Positions 26,443 to 35,032 of a stretch of DNA of 41,664 nucleotides are shown piece by piece (within the stretch, counting starts at the first letter, position 1; the number at the start of each line of letters is the position of its first letter). The stretch lies in NCBI GenBank assembly GCA_947385875.1, contig CANDMV010000020.1, forward strand, positions 1 through 41,664, in the 5' to 3' direction. The DNA comes from an uncultured Eubacterium sp. GTDB taxonomy: Bacteria; Bacillota; Clostridia; Lachnospirales; Lachnospiraceae. The position numbers and the translations under genes are program-made. The notes below the pieces were generated by a model. That model ran no database searches and was not told the DNA's origin. It worked only from the letters and a program-made list of their open reading frames with translations.

Positions 26443-26634
26443 GTAACAGTTCAGCCTTCGGCAGAACTGTTACTGAATCCAATCCATTGAAAGTTCGCTT
26501 CGCGAAGGGTTCTAAGCGCCTGTGGCGCTTGTTCAGAACCGACCGAAACGGAGTGAAGAATGGATTCACTCTTGGCAAAATCTACACGTTCTTACGTACT
26601 TTGCAGTAAATGCAAAGTACTGGGCTGAACTGTT
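26443..26634. repeat. multi-hairpin dispersed element, copy 2 (MITE-like)
   Basis: Second copy of the element at 4018-4214, same orientation, lying inside the polysaccharide locus between colD and the reductase gene. Terminal repeats AACAGTTCAGCC (26445-26456) and GGCTGAACTGTT (26623-26634). The 5' hairpin GTAACAGTTC/GAACTGTTAC, long-range stem TGAATCCA/TGGATTCA, TTCGC/GCGAA, AGCGCC/GGCGCT and 3' stem GTACTTTGCA/TGCAAAGTAC are all intact. Several positions differ from copy 1 as matched pairs. A 63-codon open frame through it is translated element sequence, not a gene. Confidence 0.85.
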
Positions 26635-26685
26635 GCACTTATATTCAAGCTATATGACAAATTATATTGTTCGTGAATAAACTAA

Positions 26686-27873
26686 TTATTTTATTTCTTT
26701 CATGATCTTGGTCAGTGTTTCCACAAAATAATCAATTTTTTCCGGTATGTACGATGGATGGTTGCCTATATAAAAGCCGCTGTCATGAATCTCGTCTGCT
26801 GCTTTCAGCTCCCCATGTATCCTATAATCCATATACTTCACTGCTGCATTGCGGGTGAAGTTGCCGGCAACAATCGGCCTTGTCTCAACGCCGTACTGCT
26901 CAAGGCTGTCTGCGATCTGGTTTCTCTTATCTGCGTAATCACCCTGAAGCACCATTCCAAACCCATACCAGGAAGACTTCCCTGTCTCCTTCTGCAGGCG
27001 GATTTTGCTGCCGATCTTATCCAGTGCACTCTGTATATACTCCGCATTTTTCCTTCTTGTCTGTATGATTCCGTCTAATTTTTTTAGCTGCTCGCTTCCG
27101 ATCGCTCCTTCCATTTCCAAAGGGCGCAGATTGAATCCGGGAACGATAAAATTGTATTTTTCATAAAACTTTTCATTCATTTTATCTGTCTTTGTATGAT
27201 AAATCAGACTATCTTCTGGAAGGTTTCTGGTCCAGCCATGTGCACGGATACATAGCAGATAATGATACAGCTCCTCGTCATCCGTAACGACCATCCCTCC
27301 TTCCATTGTGCAGATATGATGTGCAAAGAAAGAGGAATAGGTCCCCATAAGTCCAATCGTTCCCAGCTGCTTTCCATCATACAATGCACCCATTGACTCA
27401 CAGTTATCCTCCAGCAATATAGCTCCCGTCTCACTGCAGATTGACAAAATCTCTTTATATTCACTCGCGTTTCCCAATAGATTCACTGCCACAATAAGCT
27501 TTGTTTTTTCCGTAACAGCAGCTCTCAGCTCCTCCACGTTTATGCAGTAGGTATCCGCATCAATATCCACAAATACAAGCTTTAATCCAAACTGATACAA
27601 GGGAAAATAAGTCGTGCTCCATGACACTGCCGGCACAATGACCTCGTCCCCTGCCTGCACTCTTTTCGAATAGGCTAACGCGGCAACTGCTGCCAGATTC
27701 GCGCTTGACCCAGAATTCACCATAACAGCATATCTGCTGCCGAATTTCACCGCAAACGCTTCTTCATAGTCTGATACCTTTTTTCCCATTGTATATGTAT
27801 TTCCTGAAATAACCTCCAAAATTGCTTTTCGCTCATTCTCATCCCAAGATGACTGACAAAGATCATATTTCAT
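26686..27873 (-). CDS. colD: ColD-like GDP-4-keto-6-deoxy-D-mannose 3-dehydratase (DegT/DnrJ/EryC1 fold)
   Basis: 395 residues from the ATG at 27873 (AAGGTG 6 bases upstream; the frame opens at 27927). The fold is that of sugar aminotransferases: NSGSSANLAA, EDNCESMGALYDGKQLGT, then SFFAHHICTMEGGMVVT. Where aminotransferases have the PLP-binding lysine this protein has His-His (185-186). That substitution is the hallmark of the 3-dehydratases ColD and E1, which use PMP to remove the C3 hydroxyl. Length fits ColD (about 390) better than E1 (about 435, with an iron-sulfur cluster). With gmd upstream, the expected product is GDP-4-keto-3,6-dideoxymannose, the colitose precursor. Function is inferred from the motif and context. 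Confidence 0.85.
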   Translation of the reverse strand: MKYDLCQSSWDENERKAILEVISGNTYTMGKKVSDYEEAFAVKFGSRYAVMVNSGSSANLAAVAALAYSKRVQAGDEVIVPAVSWSTTYFPLYQFGLKLVFVDIDADTYCINVEELRAAVTEKTKLIVAVNLLGNASEYKEILSICSETGAILLEDNCESMGALYDGKQLGTIGLMGTYSSFFAHHICTMEGGMVVTDDEELYHYLLCIRAHGWTRNLPEDSLIYHTKTDKMNEKFYEKYNFIVPGFNLRPLEMEGAIGSEQLKKLDGIIQTRRKNAEYIQSALDKIGSKIRLQKETGKSSWYGFGMVLQGDYADKRNQIADSLEQYGVETRPIVAGNFTRNAAVKYMDYRIHGELKAADEIHDSGFYIGNHPSYIPEKIDYFVETLTKIMKEIK

Positions 27874-27919
27874 TACATTCACCTTCCGTTTCAACATTGT
27901 GCGATACCTATATGCAAAA

Positions 27920-28861
27920 TCACTCACGATTTTCGCTGTTTTTTTCCAAATACCAGTGATACATCCTTTCTATCCCCTGATCTATCGTGTACGCAGCCCT
28001 CCAGCCCATTTTCGCCAGCTTTGAAGAATCAAGTAAATTTCTCTCCTTCCCGTCCGGCCTGCTTTCATCACATACAATTCTTCCATGAAACCCTGCAATC
28101 CGGCCAACTAACTCCGCCAGCTCCAAGATGGAAATCTCCTCTCCTGTGCCGATATTCATATGTTCTTCCCCGCTGTAATGATTCATGAGGAACACACACG
28201 CATCCGCCAGATCATCCACATAAATAAATTCCCTTCGTGCCTTTCCGGTTCCCCAGAGCTCAACCGTATCCGCATGATTTTTCTTTGCATTCTGATATTT
28301 TAAGATCAGTGATGGTATCACATGGGCATTTACCGGATCAAAGCAATCTCCCTCGCCATAACAGTTTGCAGGCATAACGGCTGTAAAATCGTCTCCATAT
28401 TCTCTTCTATAGTAAGCGCATAGACGCAGACAATAATTTTTCGCTAACGCATACGCCTCATTTGTTTTTTCCGGGGCGCCGCAGAACAAATCAGATTCTT
28501 TCACAGGAATTTTTGCCGTGTTCGGGTAACAGCAGGCACTGCTTAAATACTGCAGTTTTCGGACTCCATAATGATGAGCAGCTGTAATCACATTCAGCCC
28601 CATATACATATTTTCCACAGCAAACTCCACTGGAGCAGCCGCATTTGCCCCGATTCCACCTACCTTTGCCGCTGCCATAAACACATATTCCGGCCTTTCT
28701 TCCTCAAAAAATTTTTCCGTTTCTTCTTTATTTGTTAAATCCAGTGCCAGATGATCTCTCACAATTATATTGGCATAACCATCTGCCTTTAATCTCCTCA
28801 GAATTGCAGATCCAACCATCCCGGTATGTCCCGCAACATATATTTTTGCCTGCTTTTCCAT
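27920..28861 (-). CDS. fcl: GDP-L-fucose synthase / GDP-colitose synthase-like epimerase-reductase
   Basis: 313 residues, extended SDR. Signatures: GHTGMVGSAI, LSSACCYP with the catalytic Ser and Cys, YALAKNYC (Tyr-x3-Lys) and NAHVIPSLI with the catalytic His, as in WcaG/Fcl. It acts on GDP-4-keto-6-deoxymannose by 3,5-epimerisation and 4-reduction to give GDP-L-fucose. The close homologue ColC does the same on the 3-deoxy compound to give GDP-colitose. Both substrates could be made here (gmd, colD), so either product is possible; the GT10 gene at 36332 favours fucose. Confidence 0.88.
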   Translation of the reverse strand: MEKQAKIYVAGHTGMVGSAILRRLKADGYANIIVRDHLALDLTNKEETEKFFEEERPEYVFMAAAKVGGIGANAAAPVEFAVENMYMGLNVITAAHHYGVRKLQYLSSACCYPNTAKIPVKESDLFCGAPEKTNEAYALAKNYCLRLCAYYRREYGDDFTAVMPANCYGEGDCFDPVNAHVIPSLILKYQNAKKNHADTVELWGTGKARREFIYVDDLADACVFLMNHYSGEEHMNIGTGEEISILELAELVGRIAGFHGRIVCDESRPDGKERNLLDSSKLAKMGWRAAYTIDQGIERMYHWYLEKNSENRE

Positions 28862-28866
28862 TCTTT

Positions 28867-29002
28867 CCTTCCAATTCCTGATTCTTCTTACTTTTTCTTT
28901 TTTGCTTACTTTATCCTGATTCTTCTTACTTTTTCTTTTTTGCTTACTTTTTACTTGTACTTTTTATTTTGACTATTTATTTTGACTTCTTATTCCGACT
29001 TC
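28867..29002. repeat. repeat-rich gap between gmd and fcl (38 bp tandem and ~13 bp degenerate repeats)
   Basis: Two near-identical 38 bp units (28877-28914 and 28915-28952; CCTGATTCTTCTTACTTTTT and onward) are followed by degenerate copies of a TTTTGACTTCTTAT-like motif up to the gmd stop. The gap is strongly pyrimidine-rich on the plus strand, so the transcript would carry a purine-rich leader for fcl. Confidence 0.8.
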
Positions 29003-30043
29003 TTATCTCAGCTGCATTCTGCGTTCTACATTCCGTATATCATTTTCTGTCATAAGCCTTACAATTTCATCAAATGAAGTCTTTACCGGATTCCAGCCCA
29101 GCTTCTCAACAGCCTTCTTTGGATTTCCAAGAAGAGATACAACATCCGTCGGGCGAAAATATTCTGAGGAAACTTCCACAAGCATACGTCCTGTTTTTCG
29201 ATCGATGCCTTTTTCTTCTATGCCTTTTCCTTTCCATTCCAGATCAATTCCCGCATAGTGAAACGCCAGTGTACAGAATTCTCTCACTGAATGCTGCTCG
29301 CCTGTTGCGACTACATAATCATCCGGGCACTCCTGCTGCAGAATCAGCCACATGCATTCTACATAATCTTTTGCATATCCCCAGTCTCTGAGCGCATCCA
29401 GATTACCCAGCAATAATTTATCCTGCTGCCCTGAAGCAATTCTGGCAGCTGCAAGCGTTATTTTTCTTGTAACAAACGTCTCCCCCCTGCGTTCTGATTC
29501 ATGGTTAAACAAAATGCCGTTCGCAGCAAATATTCCATATGCTTCCCTATAATTACGCACAATCCAGAACGCATACTGTTTTGCAGCCGCATAGGGTGAA
29601 TATGGATAAAACGGCGTCGTCTCGCTTTGAGGCGTTTCCATTACCTTCCCAAAAAGCTCGGATGTAGATGCCTGATAAAATCTGCAGGACTGCTCCAATC
29701 CCGCATTTCGAATCGCCTCCAGCATCCGAAGCGTTCCTACCGCATCAACATCCGCTGTATATTCCGGCACATCAAAGGATACTTTCACGTGGCTTTGTGC
29801 CGCTAGGTTATATATTTCATCCGGCTGAATCTGACTTACGATCTTCACTAAACTAATAGAATCTGTCATATCCCCATAAATAATGTGAAAATGCTGTCTG
29901 CTTTCCAGATGAGCGATATGTACTCGATAATCTGTCGATGATCTCCTTATAATCCCATACACTTCATATCCTTTGTCCAATAACAGTTCTGACAGATAAG
30001 AACCATCCTGTCCTGTCACTCCCGTAATTAAAGCTGTTTTCAT
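29003..30043 (-). CDS. gmd: GDP-mannose 4,6-dehydratase
   Basis: 346 residues. Converts GDP-mannose to GDP-4-keto-6-deoxy-mannose with tightly bound NADP. Signatures: [20 protein letters not shown] at the N-terminus, NLAAQSHV, the catalytic STSELFGK and YSPYAAAK (Tyr-x3-Lys), then [16 protein letters not shown] and [10 protein letters not shown]. Length is typical. Ribosome site AGGAG 7 bases before the ATG. It heads the gmd-fcl-colD block and depends on GDP-mannose from manC at the far end of the locus. Confidence 0.95.
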   Translation of the reverse strand: MKTALITGVTGQDGSYLSELLLDKGYEVYGIIRRSSTDYRVHIAHLESRQHFHIIYGDMTDSISLVKIVSQIQPDEIYNLAAQSHVKVSFDVPEYTADVDAVGTLRMLEAIRNAGLEQSCRFYQASTSELFGKVMETPQSETTPFYPYSPYAAAKQYAFWIVRNYREAYGIFAANGILFNHESERRGETFVTRKITLAAARIASGQQDKLLLGNLDALRDWGYAKDYVECMWLILQQECPDDYVVATGEQHSVREFCTLAFHYAGIDLEWKGKGIEEKGIDRKTGRMLVEVSSEYFRPTDVVSLLGNPKKAVEKLGWNPVKTSFDEIVRLMTENDIRNVERRMQLR

Positions 30044-30232
30044 TATGCTGCTCCTATTTTTTTCATTTCTTACATATATCTTGCCGCCCTAGATGATGGG
30101 CCAGAGTTCTTCGAGAATTTATAACCATTCTTAGTTGATATAATCTTTGCTTTTGTCAGCCGCATTTCCACAGAAATATTTAAATAAAAGACTCAAAAAT
30201 CCGCTGAATATACATTCATACCTAATTCCCTT

Positions 30233-31171
30233 CTACTTAGTCAGCTTCTCTATGCTCTCAAAGCTATACTGCTTCCTTTTAAACATCAGATGAATCATAA
30301 GCTGCAGATACTTTATAATAATTGTCAATATTCCAAACATTCCGAGGGAAGTTACGGATATGATCAAAATTATAGTTGTCCATCCTGATACAGGATTTGA
30401 CGCTGCATATACTACAATGGAATACACAGCCATAAACACTGACATCAGCATCATGACACATGTCATCACAATAGCAAATCTGTAGCCCACTTCTGTAAAC
30501 AGGATCAGGGAATCTATTGCAAGGCCTAATTTATACTCTCTTTCCTTCTGATCTTTTCTCTGTACAGTTCCCTTTTTCGGAGCATATTTTATGACATCCG
30601 CTTTCAGTCCGCTGTTCGCATAAACCGCTTTTCTATAAGGCACAGCTTTATTCATGGAACTAACCCGGTTAATCACCCTCCGGCTTAAAATCCGAAAGCT
30701 TTCTGTCTCCATCTTGTACGGGAGGTCTGCAAAACAGTCAAAAACCTTATAAAATAGCCTAGAAGAAAGTTTTTCTTTCCTGTCAGGAGATACGCTGACT
30801 ATGTCATAGCCCTGCAGTGCTCGTTCATACGCCTGCATAATCAGATTTTCTTCGAAATCTAGGACAGTATTATCAAATTCAAATACAAAATCTCCAATAG
30901 ACAGGCCGACACCAGCATTCATTGCAAGCTCTACCCCGTGAAAATAACTCATGTTGAGCACTGATATGCTTGTAGTCCTAGCTGAGGTGCTTGCATTTTT
31001 AATGACCTGCAGGCTATTATCATTGGAACAATCATTCACGCATATGATCTCAGAATGCTCAAAATTGCCCTCCAAAACTTTCATCACTGCATCTAAAAAA
31101 TCTCCTGCCCGATCTTGCGCGTTATGCACATAAATAACAGCTGACGCAAAATTCTTTTCCTTATATCTCAT
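30233..31171 (-). CDS. GT2 glycosyltransferase with two C-terminal membrane helices
   Basis: 312 residues from the ATG at 31171, which overlaps the preceding stop (ATGAGATATAA); the open frame begins at 31231. A GT-A domain (SAVIYVHNAQDRAGDFLD, ICVNDCSNDNS, VFEFDNTVLDFEE) is followed by two membrane segments near 230-285, a layout like ArnC/GtrB polyprenyl-phosphate transferases. The usual DxD appears as FDN, so activity may differ. The same frame stays open after the TAG stop for 33 more codons to 30131, with a hydrophobic stretch (FSGFLSLLFKYFC), suggesting a formerly longer protein. The 189-base gap that follows holds nothing else I recognise. Confidence 0.82.
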   Translation of the reverse strand: MRYKEKNFASAVIYVHNAQDRAGDFLDAVMKVLEGNFEHSEIICVNDCSNDNSLQVIKNASTSARTTSISVLNMSYFHGVELAMNAGVGLSIGDFVFEFDNTVLDFEENLIMQAYERALQGYDIVSVSPDRKEKLSSRLFYKVFDCFADLPYKMETESFRILSRRVINRVSSMNKAVPYRKAVYANSGLKADVIKYAPKKGTVQRKDQKEREYKLGLAIDSLILFTEVGYRFAIVMTCVMMLMSVFMAVYSIVVYAASNPVSGWTTIILIISVTSLGMFGILTIIIKYLQLMIHLMFKRKQYSFESIEKLTK

Positions 31172-32295
31172 CGCTAAGCACCTCATCAAGGTCATAGACC
31201 GTATTAATTTTCCCAGAAAGAACGCCTGCAAACGTAGGATTTTTAGAATATACCCGGATTACAGTAGGTCTGGAATCATCAATCTCTGAACTCATTAAAA
31301 TCGGTTTCATCGAATACAGTGAGCTCTTATATTTAAATGCAAACTCGTCCCTCAGATATTTCCTTGCCAGCTTTGCCATATATGGAAAGGCCGTTTCCGG
31401 CTTTGCCGGACAGTCATTGCAGTTACCTAGCCTAAGCGACGAACAAAATCCCCCGCTCTCTTTCTGGCAGTTAAAAATCGGCACATCATCATAGCTCGTA
31501 GTATGCGGTGTAAATGTCACGGCTGTAAGTGAATGCAGTCCTGTCTTCCCAAAAGGCATAATTGAGAAAAACGGGCCGTCCATAACTGTAAAGCCATATG
31601 GTTTCAGCTTTTCATTTACATCACACAGGATAATTTCACAAAGCTCATACTTTATTTTGAATTTTTCAAAGCCTGCCAGATGAAGAATCTGATTTGTCCC
31701 CGCATAAGTCGCATTCAGTACATATCCAGCCTGATACCCCCCCTTGCCCATCAGCCGTATAAACCGCATATGCGTCCTGAAGCTTTTCAATGCGCTCTAT
31801 TGCGGCCCCATACTTGATCTTCACATTGCTTAACGTCTCAAGCCTTGACAGCAGATAATCCTTTAAGATCATGGCATCATATGTATACTCTCTGGTTAAA
31901 AAAGCTCCGTCGCACATGTGTTCTTTAAAAAACCTCTCCGGCTGCAGCTCTTCACATGGAAGCCCAGCCGCCCTGCAGAAGTTCTTAAACTGTACGCCAT
32001 TGGACCACGAATACTGACTTGAGGTCGCATACACTTTATCAAAGCTGCGATTGATACAAAAGCCGTAATCCTTATAAAACCTTTCAAAGTACCCCGCTGA
32101 CTTCATGGCAGTTGATATTGACCTCGGATAATGATACCCTTGATGGACACGTGCCTGATTTATATAGGAAGCACGCCCAAAAGATGTCCTGTCACACTCT
32201 AAAACCAAGATTTTCTGCTGCTTTAAGCCACAAAAAAGAGCTGAGTATAACCCGTACAATCCTGCACCTATAATAATTTTGTCATAATGCTCCAT
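31161..32295 (-). pseudogene. FAD-dependent oxidoreductase (DAO-type), out of frame at a G7 tract
   Basis: Start at 32295 (AGGAGT 7 bases upstream of MEHYDKIIIGAG). The dinucleotide-binding loop GAGLYGLYSA is at 10-19 and NQARVHQGYHYPR follows. The first frame reads ADGQGG and then runs to a stop near 31666. The second, from about 31790, carries the rest (YQAGYVLNATYAGTNQILHL to the C-terminus). The switch falls exactly at seven consecutive G (plus-strand C at 31737-31743). G6 or G9 would restore ADGQGG-YQAGYVLNA and one protein of about 378 residues; G7 is off. It lies between the heptose genes and a GT2, so an oxidation of a sugar intermediate is plausible. Phase-off, pseudogene and sequencing error are all possible. 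Confidence 0.82.
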
Positions 32296-32353
32296 ATCAT
32301 TGACTCCTGACTTGCAATCAAACTCACCTCTGCCATGTGTGGTATCAGGCAAT

Positions 32354-33400
32354 CTACTGCTGCTGACCCAGCCGTTTCCCGCTAATCATCTGAACTGCAA
32401 ATTCTACCGTTGCGCGTATCCCGTCTTCAAACGTCGTCTGCGGCTTCCAGCCATATCTTTCCCACGCATGATGATTATCACATAATGTATATTTATTTAC
32501 CTCATGCTCTAAAATCTGATCAGAGATCACATATGCCCCTTCGTAAAGTTTTGGATAATGCTTCCAATAATTAGAAGCTTCCACATAGCGTGCATCAATA
32601 GACTCTTTTTTCATTACACGCCGAATAATCTCATACATCTCATTAATCGAATGCGTCTCATTCGAAGACACGTTCACCACATCAAACCCCGTTCCTTCCT
32701 GTACCCTGAGCGCAAGATCAATTAAATCTTCCACATATATAAAATCCCTCTTCTGCTTTCCGTCAGAATGAAGTACCGGAGCGCGGTCATAATAAAGCTC
32801 CCGAATCATATACCCTGCCACCGGCGGCTGTTTCCGCAGGCAGTCGATATGCGGCCCATAGACATTCGCAAACCTAAGCACCGTCACATTCATGCCATAC
32901 ACATCTGCATAGCTTTTACAAAACTGTTCCGCCGCATACTTTCCGCTCGAATAAATAAGGCTCGGCGGCACCGCATCCTCTTCCCTGCATGGAAATACGC
33001 GGCAGTTTTCATAAACAGCCGATGTGCTGGCAAAGACCACCTTTCCAGCCCCCCCCCGCATAAATCTGCGGGCAGCTTCTAATACATTCACAGCCCCTGC
33101 TACATTGACAGCTACCGCCCCCGCCGGGTCGGTCTGGCAGTCTGGGAGCGGAGTTACGGCTGCGATATGATAAATAAAATCAAACTTCTGTTCTTCACAG
33201 AGACTGTACATAAAGTCTCTGTTACAAATATCCGCCCGCAGGATTTCCTGCCTAAAATCATGGTCTGTAAATACCAGATTATCCTCCTGTCCATATGAAA
33301 AATCATCAACCAGCACGACTTCATTGCCCTGCTGCCATAATGCATGGGCGAGCTGTGACCCGATGAATCCCGCTGCGCCCGTAATTAATATTTTACTCAT
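32354..33400 (-). CDS. NAD-dependent sugar epimerase/dehydratase with a G9 tract
   Basis: 348 residues, extended SDR. GAAGFIGSQLAHAL is the nucleotide-binding loop; STSAVYE and YSSGKYAAE (Tyr-x3-Lys) form the active site; LRFANVYGP and RDFIYVEDL are typical of nucleotide-sugar epimerases. The exact reaction is not clear. It follows gmhA with an 8-base overlap (ATGAGTAA), so it may act on GDP-heptose. Nine G in a row (plus-strand C at 33049-33057) encode MRGGAGK in a loop before the beta strand of the active-site serine. In frame here. Confidence 0.85.
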   Translation of the reverse strand: MSKILITGAAGFIGSQLAHALWQQGNEVVLVDDFSYGQEDNLVFTDHDFRQEILRADICNRDFMYSLCEEQKFDFIYHIAAVTPLPDCQTDPAGAVAVNVAGAVNVLEAARRFMRGGAGKVVFASTSAVYENCRVFPCREEDAVPPSLIYSSGKYAAEQFCKSYADVYGMNVTVLRFANVYGPHIDCLRKQPPVAGYMIRELYYDRAPVLHSDGKQKRDFIYVEDLIDLALRVQEGTGFDVVNVSSNETHSINEMYEIIRRVMKKESIDARYVEASNYWKHYPKLYEGAYVISDQILEHEVNKYTLCDNHHAWERYGWKPQTTFEDGIRATVEFAVQMISGKRLGQQQ

Positions 33401-33995
33401 CCGCCTGCTCCTTTATATGATTGATCCCGCACATCGTCTTATAAAATACACTCATCATCAAATGGTCAAAAATCATATGCACATCCTCTGTAATCTGCAT
33501 ACTTTTTATAGGAACATGAAGCGAATAATCCGCCAGTTCTTTCAGCTTTCCGCCATCATATCCTGTGATGCCGACGACCTGATTTCCCTGAGATTTTGCA
33601 TACTGCACGGCATGAATCACATTCGGCGAATTTCCGCTGCCAGATATCCCGATACATAGGTCTCCCGGCTTCAGTTTCCCTTCTAGCTGGAAACGGAAGA
33701 CTTCTTCATAGCCAAGATCATTCGCAATCGCCATCAAGGTTGCGACATTGTCATTCAGACATACAAAACGGAATTTTTTATCTGTATATTCTGAAATTCC
33801 TTTATTAAAATCATTCTGAAAATGTGATGCCGTCGCCGCACTTCCTCCGTTTCCAAAAATATAAATGGTGTTTTCACCATCCATCTTTTCTTCCAGCAGG
33901 TTGATAACTTCATTAATTTCCTGTACATCTAAATTCGATAAGACATCTTTTTCTGTCTCAAGATATGTACTTATCTCTGCTGTATAGTCTGCCAT
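33393..33995 (-). CDS. gmhA: sedoheptulose-7-phosphate isomerase (phosphoheptose isomerase)
   Basis: 200 residues, SIS domain: IYIFGNGGSAATASHFQNDF at about 44-63 and GISGSGNSPNVIHAV for phosphate binding, with ITEDVHMIFDHL carrying the metal-binding Glu and His. It converts sedoheptulose-7-phosphate to D-glycero-D-manno-heptose-7-phosphate, the first step of heptose synthesis. It sits 17 bases after hddA and overlaps the next gene, so the heptose genes are one translational block. Confidence 0.92.
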   Translation of the reverse strand: MADYTAEISTYLETEKDVLSNLDVQEINEVINLLEEKMDGENTIYIFGNGGSAATASHFQNDFNKGISEYTDKKFRFVCLNDNVATLMAIANDLGYEEVFRFQLEGKLKPGDLCIGISGSGNSPNVIHAVQYAKSQGNQVVGITGYDGGKLKELADYSLHVPIKSMQITEDVHMIFDHLMMSVFYKTMCGINHIKEQADE

Positions 33996-34012
33996 AAGTT
34001 CAGCCCTTTCCC

Positions 34013-34999
34013 TTAATCTGAAAAAATAATTCTGCTTCCCTGCGGTTCTAATACAAAAGGAACCTGCCGAAATTCCTTTAAAGCTTCCTTAACGCTCTTC
34101 TGCGCGTCTTTTGGCACATACAGCAGCAGAAATCCTCCGCCGCCCGCTCCGAGGATTTTTCCCCCAAGCGCTCCGGCATTTTGGGCTGCTGTATACATTC
34201 CATCAATCATTGAATTAGAAACTCCTCCGGCAAACTTTTTTTTCATCTGCCAGCTTTTATCTAATCCATATCCCCAGCTGTCAATACTGCCTGCTGCAAG
34301 CTCATCGTACATCTCATCTACCATCGCAGCCATGCTGTCTAAAATTTCCGTCTTATCTGGAATCGTCCGTGTCTGTTCACTTAAAATCTTACTGGAATCC
34401 CTTGTCACGCCGGTAAAAAACATCATCAGATTCTGTTCCAGACCGTCCAGAACCTCTTTTTTGCACAATACAGGCATTACCGTGACAGTACCGTTCTGGT
34501 TAAACCTATATCTCTTAAATCCGCCGAAAGACGCCGCATACTGATCCTGTATGCCGATCTGCTGCCCCAGACAGTCTATTTCTATATGGCAGGCTTCTCT
34601 TGCCAGCTGCTCCGCTGACACATATTCCCCCTTAAATGCATGAAGCGCATTCAATACACCGACTGCCAGAGCCGAAGAAGAAGCAAGTCCGATCCCGACC
34701 CCGCTTAACGGAATATCCGCAGAATAAAAAAGCTCTATCCCTCTTTCAATCCCGACAGTCTTCATAGCTTCCCGGATGATATTATGCTTTACCTGATCTA
34801 CGCAGTCCACAAATTCATTACCGGCATAGCACAGCCTTACCTTCCCGTCAAAATTCTCATTCACTGTAATATACACATGCATATCCAATGCCGTACTTAT
34901 CACACTTCCATAACCAAACCTGCTGTTTTCAAAGTAATCATGAAAGTCCGTCCCGCCTCCAAAAAAAGAACATCTCATAGGCGTTTTTGATATTATCAT
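34013..34999 (-). CDS. hddA: D-glycero-alpha-D-manno-heptose-7-phosphate kinase (GHMP kinase)
   Basis: 328 residues from the ATG at 34999 (GGGAGAG upstream; the frame opens at 35020). GHMP signatures: ISKTPMRCSFFGGGTDF at the start, GIGLASSSALAVGVLNAL as the ATP loop, and GKILGAGGGGFLLLYVP as motif 3. This matches HddA, which phosphorylates C1 in the alpha configuration and so commits the pathway to GDP-heptose rather than ADP-heptose. It is followed by gmhA and preceded by the fused guanylyltransferase-phosphatase. Confidence 0.92.
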   Translation of the reverse strand: MIISKTPMRCSFFGGGTDFHDYFENSRFGYGSVISTALDMHVYITVNENFDGKVRLCYAGNEFVDCVDQVKHNIIREAMKTVGIERGIELFYSADIPLSGVGIGLASSSALAVGVLNALHAFKGEYVSAEQLAREACHIEIDCLGQQIGIQDQYAASFGGFKRYRFNQNGTVTVMPVLCKKEVLDGLEQNLMMFFTGVTRDSSKILSEQTRTIPDKTEILDSMAAMVDEMYDELAAGSIDSWGYGLDKSWQMKKKFAGGVSNSMIDGMYTAAQNAGALGGKILGAGGGGFLLLYVPKDAQKSVKEALKEFRQVPFVLEPQGSRIIFSD

Positions 35000-35032
35000 G
35001 TCAGCTCTCCCTTCTTTCATGCAGCATTTTTC

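Noticed and set aside
26387..26578. 63-codon minus-strand open frame beginning MPRVNPFF
   Set aside because: It is read through the multi-hairpin element; hairpin arms explain the sequence better than coding.
29482..29487. G6 run in gmd as a further contingency tract
   Set aside because: Only six bases long and at a conserved Arg-Arg-Gly site; too short to count with the G9-G10 tracts.
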